Assembly: GCA_047610385.1 (NCBI GenBank)
Contig: JBLGAC010000044.1
Location: 1-32,969, forward strand
Origin: JBOCEF01 sp047610385
GTDB taxonomy: Bacteria > Pseudomonadota > Alphaproteobacteria > Rhodobacterales > Rhodobacteraceae
Reading direction: 5' to 3'
DNA: 32,969 nucleotides
Shown piece by piece: positions 31,472-32,969 of the stretch (position 1 is its first letter; every line of letters begins with the position of its first letter). Both the position numbers and the translations under genes were made by a program. A model generated the notes under the pieces. That model was not told the DNA's origin and did not search any database. It saw only the letters and a list, made by a program, of their open reading frames with translations.

Positions 31472-32875
31472 TCAGGCCAGCGCGGCGAGGATGCGTGCCC
31501 AGCTGCGTGTGCCTTTGTGAAAGCTGCTCATCTCATACTTTTCGTTCGGTGAATGCATGCGGTCGTCTTCGAGACCAAAGCCGATCAGCATCGATTCCAT
31601 CCCCAGAATGGTCTGAAAATGCCCGGCGATCGGGATTGACCCGCCGCAGCCCACGAACGCGGCCTCATTGCCCCATTCTTCGGTCAGTGCGACGCGGGCG
31701 GCTTCAAATTCCGGCGCCGTCACATCCATCACGCAGGCCTTTGATGACCCGTGCTCATGAAACGTGGCCGTGCAATCGGCGGGCAGCAGTTCGGTGATGC
31801 GCGCGCGCAAGGCTTTGCGGATCGCGTGCGGGTCCTGATCCCCGACCAGCCGGCAGGAGATTTTGGCCGTCGCCTGCCCGGGCAGCACCGTCTTGAACCC
31901 CGCCCCGGCATAGCCCCCGGCGATGCCGTTCACCTCCAGGGTCGGGCGGGCCCACAGGGCCTCCAGCGGAGTGCGTCCTGATTCGCCCGCTGGGACCGAC
32001 AGGCCGACATCCCCGAGGAACGTGCCCGCGTCGAACCCGAGCGCCGCCCATTGGCGCGCGATGTCCGCCGACAGCTCCGGCACGCCGTCGTAAAAGCCGG
32101 GCAGGGTGACGCGCCCGTCTTCGTCATGAAAACTGGCGATGATTTTGGACAGAACGTGGATCGGGTTGCGCGCAAGGCCGCCAAACATGCCCGAATGCAG
32201 ATCGCGGTCGGCGGCCTCGATGGTCACCTCGTCGCCCATCAGGCCGCGCAGCATCGTGCTCATGGCCGGGGTGTTTTTGTCCCACATGCCGGTGTCGCAG
32301 ATCAGCGCGAAATCGGCTTTCAGCTCCTCAGCATTGGCCTGCATGAACGGCACGAGGCTGGGGGAACCTGATTCTTCCTCTCCCTCCAGCAAGATGGACA
32401 CGCGGCACGGCAGCGTGCCGGTCTCAGCCTTCCAGGCGCGGCAGGCTTCGAGGAACGTCATCAGCTGGCCCTTGTCGTCCACAGCCCCGCGGGCGCGGAT
32501 CAGCTTGCTGCCATCGCTGCGGGTTTCAACCGCCGGGTCGAACGGCGGGCGGTCCCACAGGGTCAGCGGATCGACCGGCTGCACGTCGTAATGGCCGTAG
32601 AACAGCAGATGCGGGCCGTCTTCGTCCGTGCCCCCCTTGGCCTGACTGTGCGCCACAACCATCGGATGGCCCGGCGTCGGGCGCACCGAGGCGTCGAACC
32701 CCATGGACATAAGATCCGCGGTCAACAGGGACGCTGCATCCGCGCAATCGCCCTTGTAGGCCGGGTCGGTGGAGATCGAGGGCATGCGCAGCAAGGTGAA
32801 CAGCCGCGCCAGCGAGGCGTCGAGATCGGCGTCGATGCGGTTCAGAACGGCGGGCAGCTGGGCGGCGTGGGTCAT
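31472..32875 (-). CDS. M20-family metallopeptidase (dipeptidase/CNDP-like)
   Basis: A 467-residue cytoplasmic zinc-dependent hydrolase of the M20 family, full length. Expected metal ligands and motifs are visible: GHYDVQPVDP (His95), ARGAVDDKGQ (Asp133), LLEGEEESGSPS (catalytic Glu167 and metal Glu168), ICDTG (Asp194) and MHSPNEKYE near the end (His441). The middle part (from about 210, DLHSGMFGG) is the dimerisation domain typical of the cytosolic carnosinase/dipeptidase branch. These enzymes cut dipeptides or N-acyl amino acids. The ATG at 32875 has GGAG just upstream. The 94 bases beyond the start show no further gene. Confidence 0.94.
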   Translation of the reverse strand: MTHAAQLPAVLNRIDADLDASLARLFTLLRMPSISTDPAYKGDCADAASLLTADLMSMGFDASVRPTPGHPMVVAHSQAKGGTDEDGPHLLFYGHYDVQPVDPLTLWDRPPFDPAVETRSDGSKLIRARGAVDDKGQLMTFLEACRAWKAETGTLPCRVSILLEGEEESGSPSLVPFMQANAEELKADFALICDTGMWDKNTPAMSTMLRGLMGDEVTIEAADRDLHSGMFGGLARNPIHVLSKIIASFHDEDGRVTLPGFYDGVPELSADIARQWAALGFDAGTFLGDVGLSVPAGESGRTPLEALWARPTLEVNGIAGGYAGAGFKTVLPGQATAKISCRLVGDQDPHAIRKALRARITELLPADCTATFHEHGSSKACVMDVTAPEFEAARVALTEEWGNEAAFVGCGGSIPIAGHFQTILGMESMLIGFGLEDDRMHSPNEKYEMSSFHKGTRSWARILAALA

Positions 32876-32969
32876 GACGGCTCCGGGGGGCTTGGGAAGG
32901 TCGGGGGCAGGGTGGCGGGGGCGGCGCGCGCTGGCAAGGGCCGCTTGGCTTGGCCGGGGAAGCGCCCCT

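Overview
The window looks like chromosomal DNA of an alphaproteobacterium, most likely Rhodobacterales (Rhodobacteraceae-like). It is very GC-rich, with strong G/C preference at third codon positions. The gene families fit this group: DUF6165, the TIGR02186/Alph_Pro_TM protein next to a TauE exporter, a molybdopterin-binding/MobA-like fusion, and a SAM-II riboswitch before metZ. No phage, transposase, CRISPR array or tRNA was found. Family names rest on reading motifs by eye; no database search was run.

Layout. 1-193 holds the 3' end of tuf (EF-Tu) and a clear intrinsic terminator. 399-2851 (minus) holds a small lipoprotein, a TPR/GT9-like glycosyltransferase fusion and a DUF6165 protein; the last two overlap by 4 bp. 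3060-11830 (plus) carries mgtE, then a CoxD-like MoxR ATPase and CoxE-like VWA protein, an AT-rich gap, an XdhC-family protein overlapping a molybdopterin-binding/MobA-like fusion, and a TauE exporter overlapping TIGR02186. 11993-13937 (minus) has a Nu-class-like glutathione transferase and an alpha/beta hydrolase. 14069-17094 (plus) has a promoter plus SAM-II riboswitch, metZ and trkH. 17193-30124 (minus) is a long block: an AttEFGH-like ABC set (ATPase, FtsX permease, AttH/CrtC-like secreted protein), a DUF2177 membrane protein, a metallophosphoesterase, a four-gene oligopeptide-type ABC importer and an alpha/beta hydrolase. 30168-31391 (plus) is a GT4 glycosyltransferase and 31472-32875 (minus) an M20 dipeptidase-like enzyme.

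How genes work together. The CoxD/CoxE/XdhC/MobA-like genes form a molybdenum-hydroxylase maturation module with no hydroxylase subunit genes in the window. Many neighbours share 4-bp ATGA or GTGA overlaps, which points to translational coupling: GT9-like/DUF6165, XdhC/MobA-like, TauE/TIGR02186, ATPase/FtsX/AttH, dual ATPase/binding protein and the two permeases.

The best regulatory find is the SAM-II riboswitch before metZ, with a well-spaced promoter just upstream. The most unusual features are two 12-bp, frame-preserving repeats sharing one nine-base core (RPDA at the MgtE N-terminus, PDTR x7 at the XdhC C-terminus) and long perfect hairpins just before, or containing, the ribosome binding sites of mgtE, tauE and the GST gene. 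I found no convincing new defence or mobile system. The least explained candidates are the TauE-TIGR02186 pair and the maturation module with its AT-rich control region.
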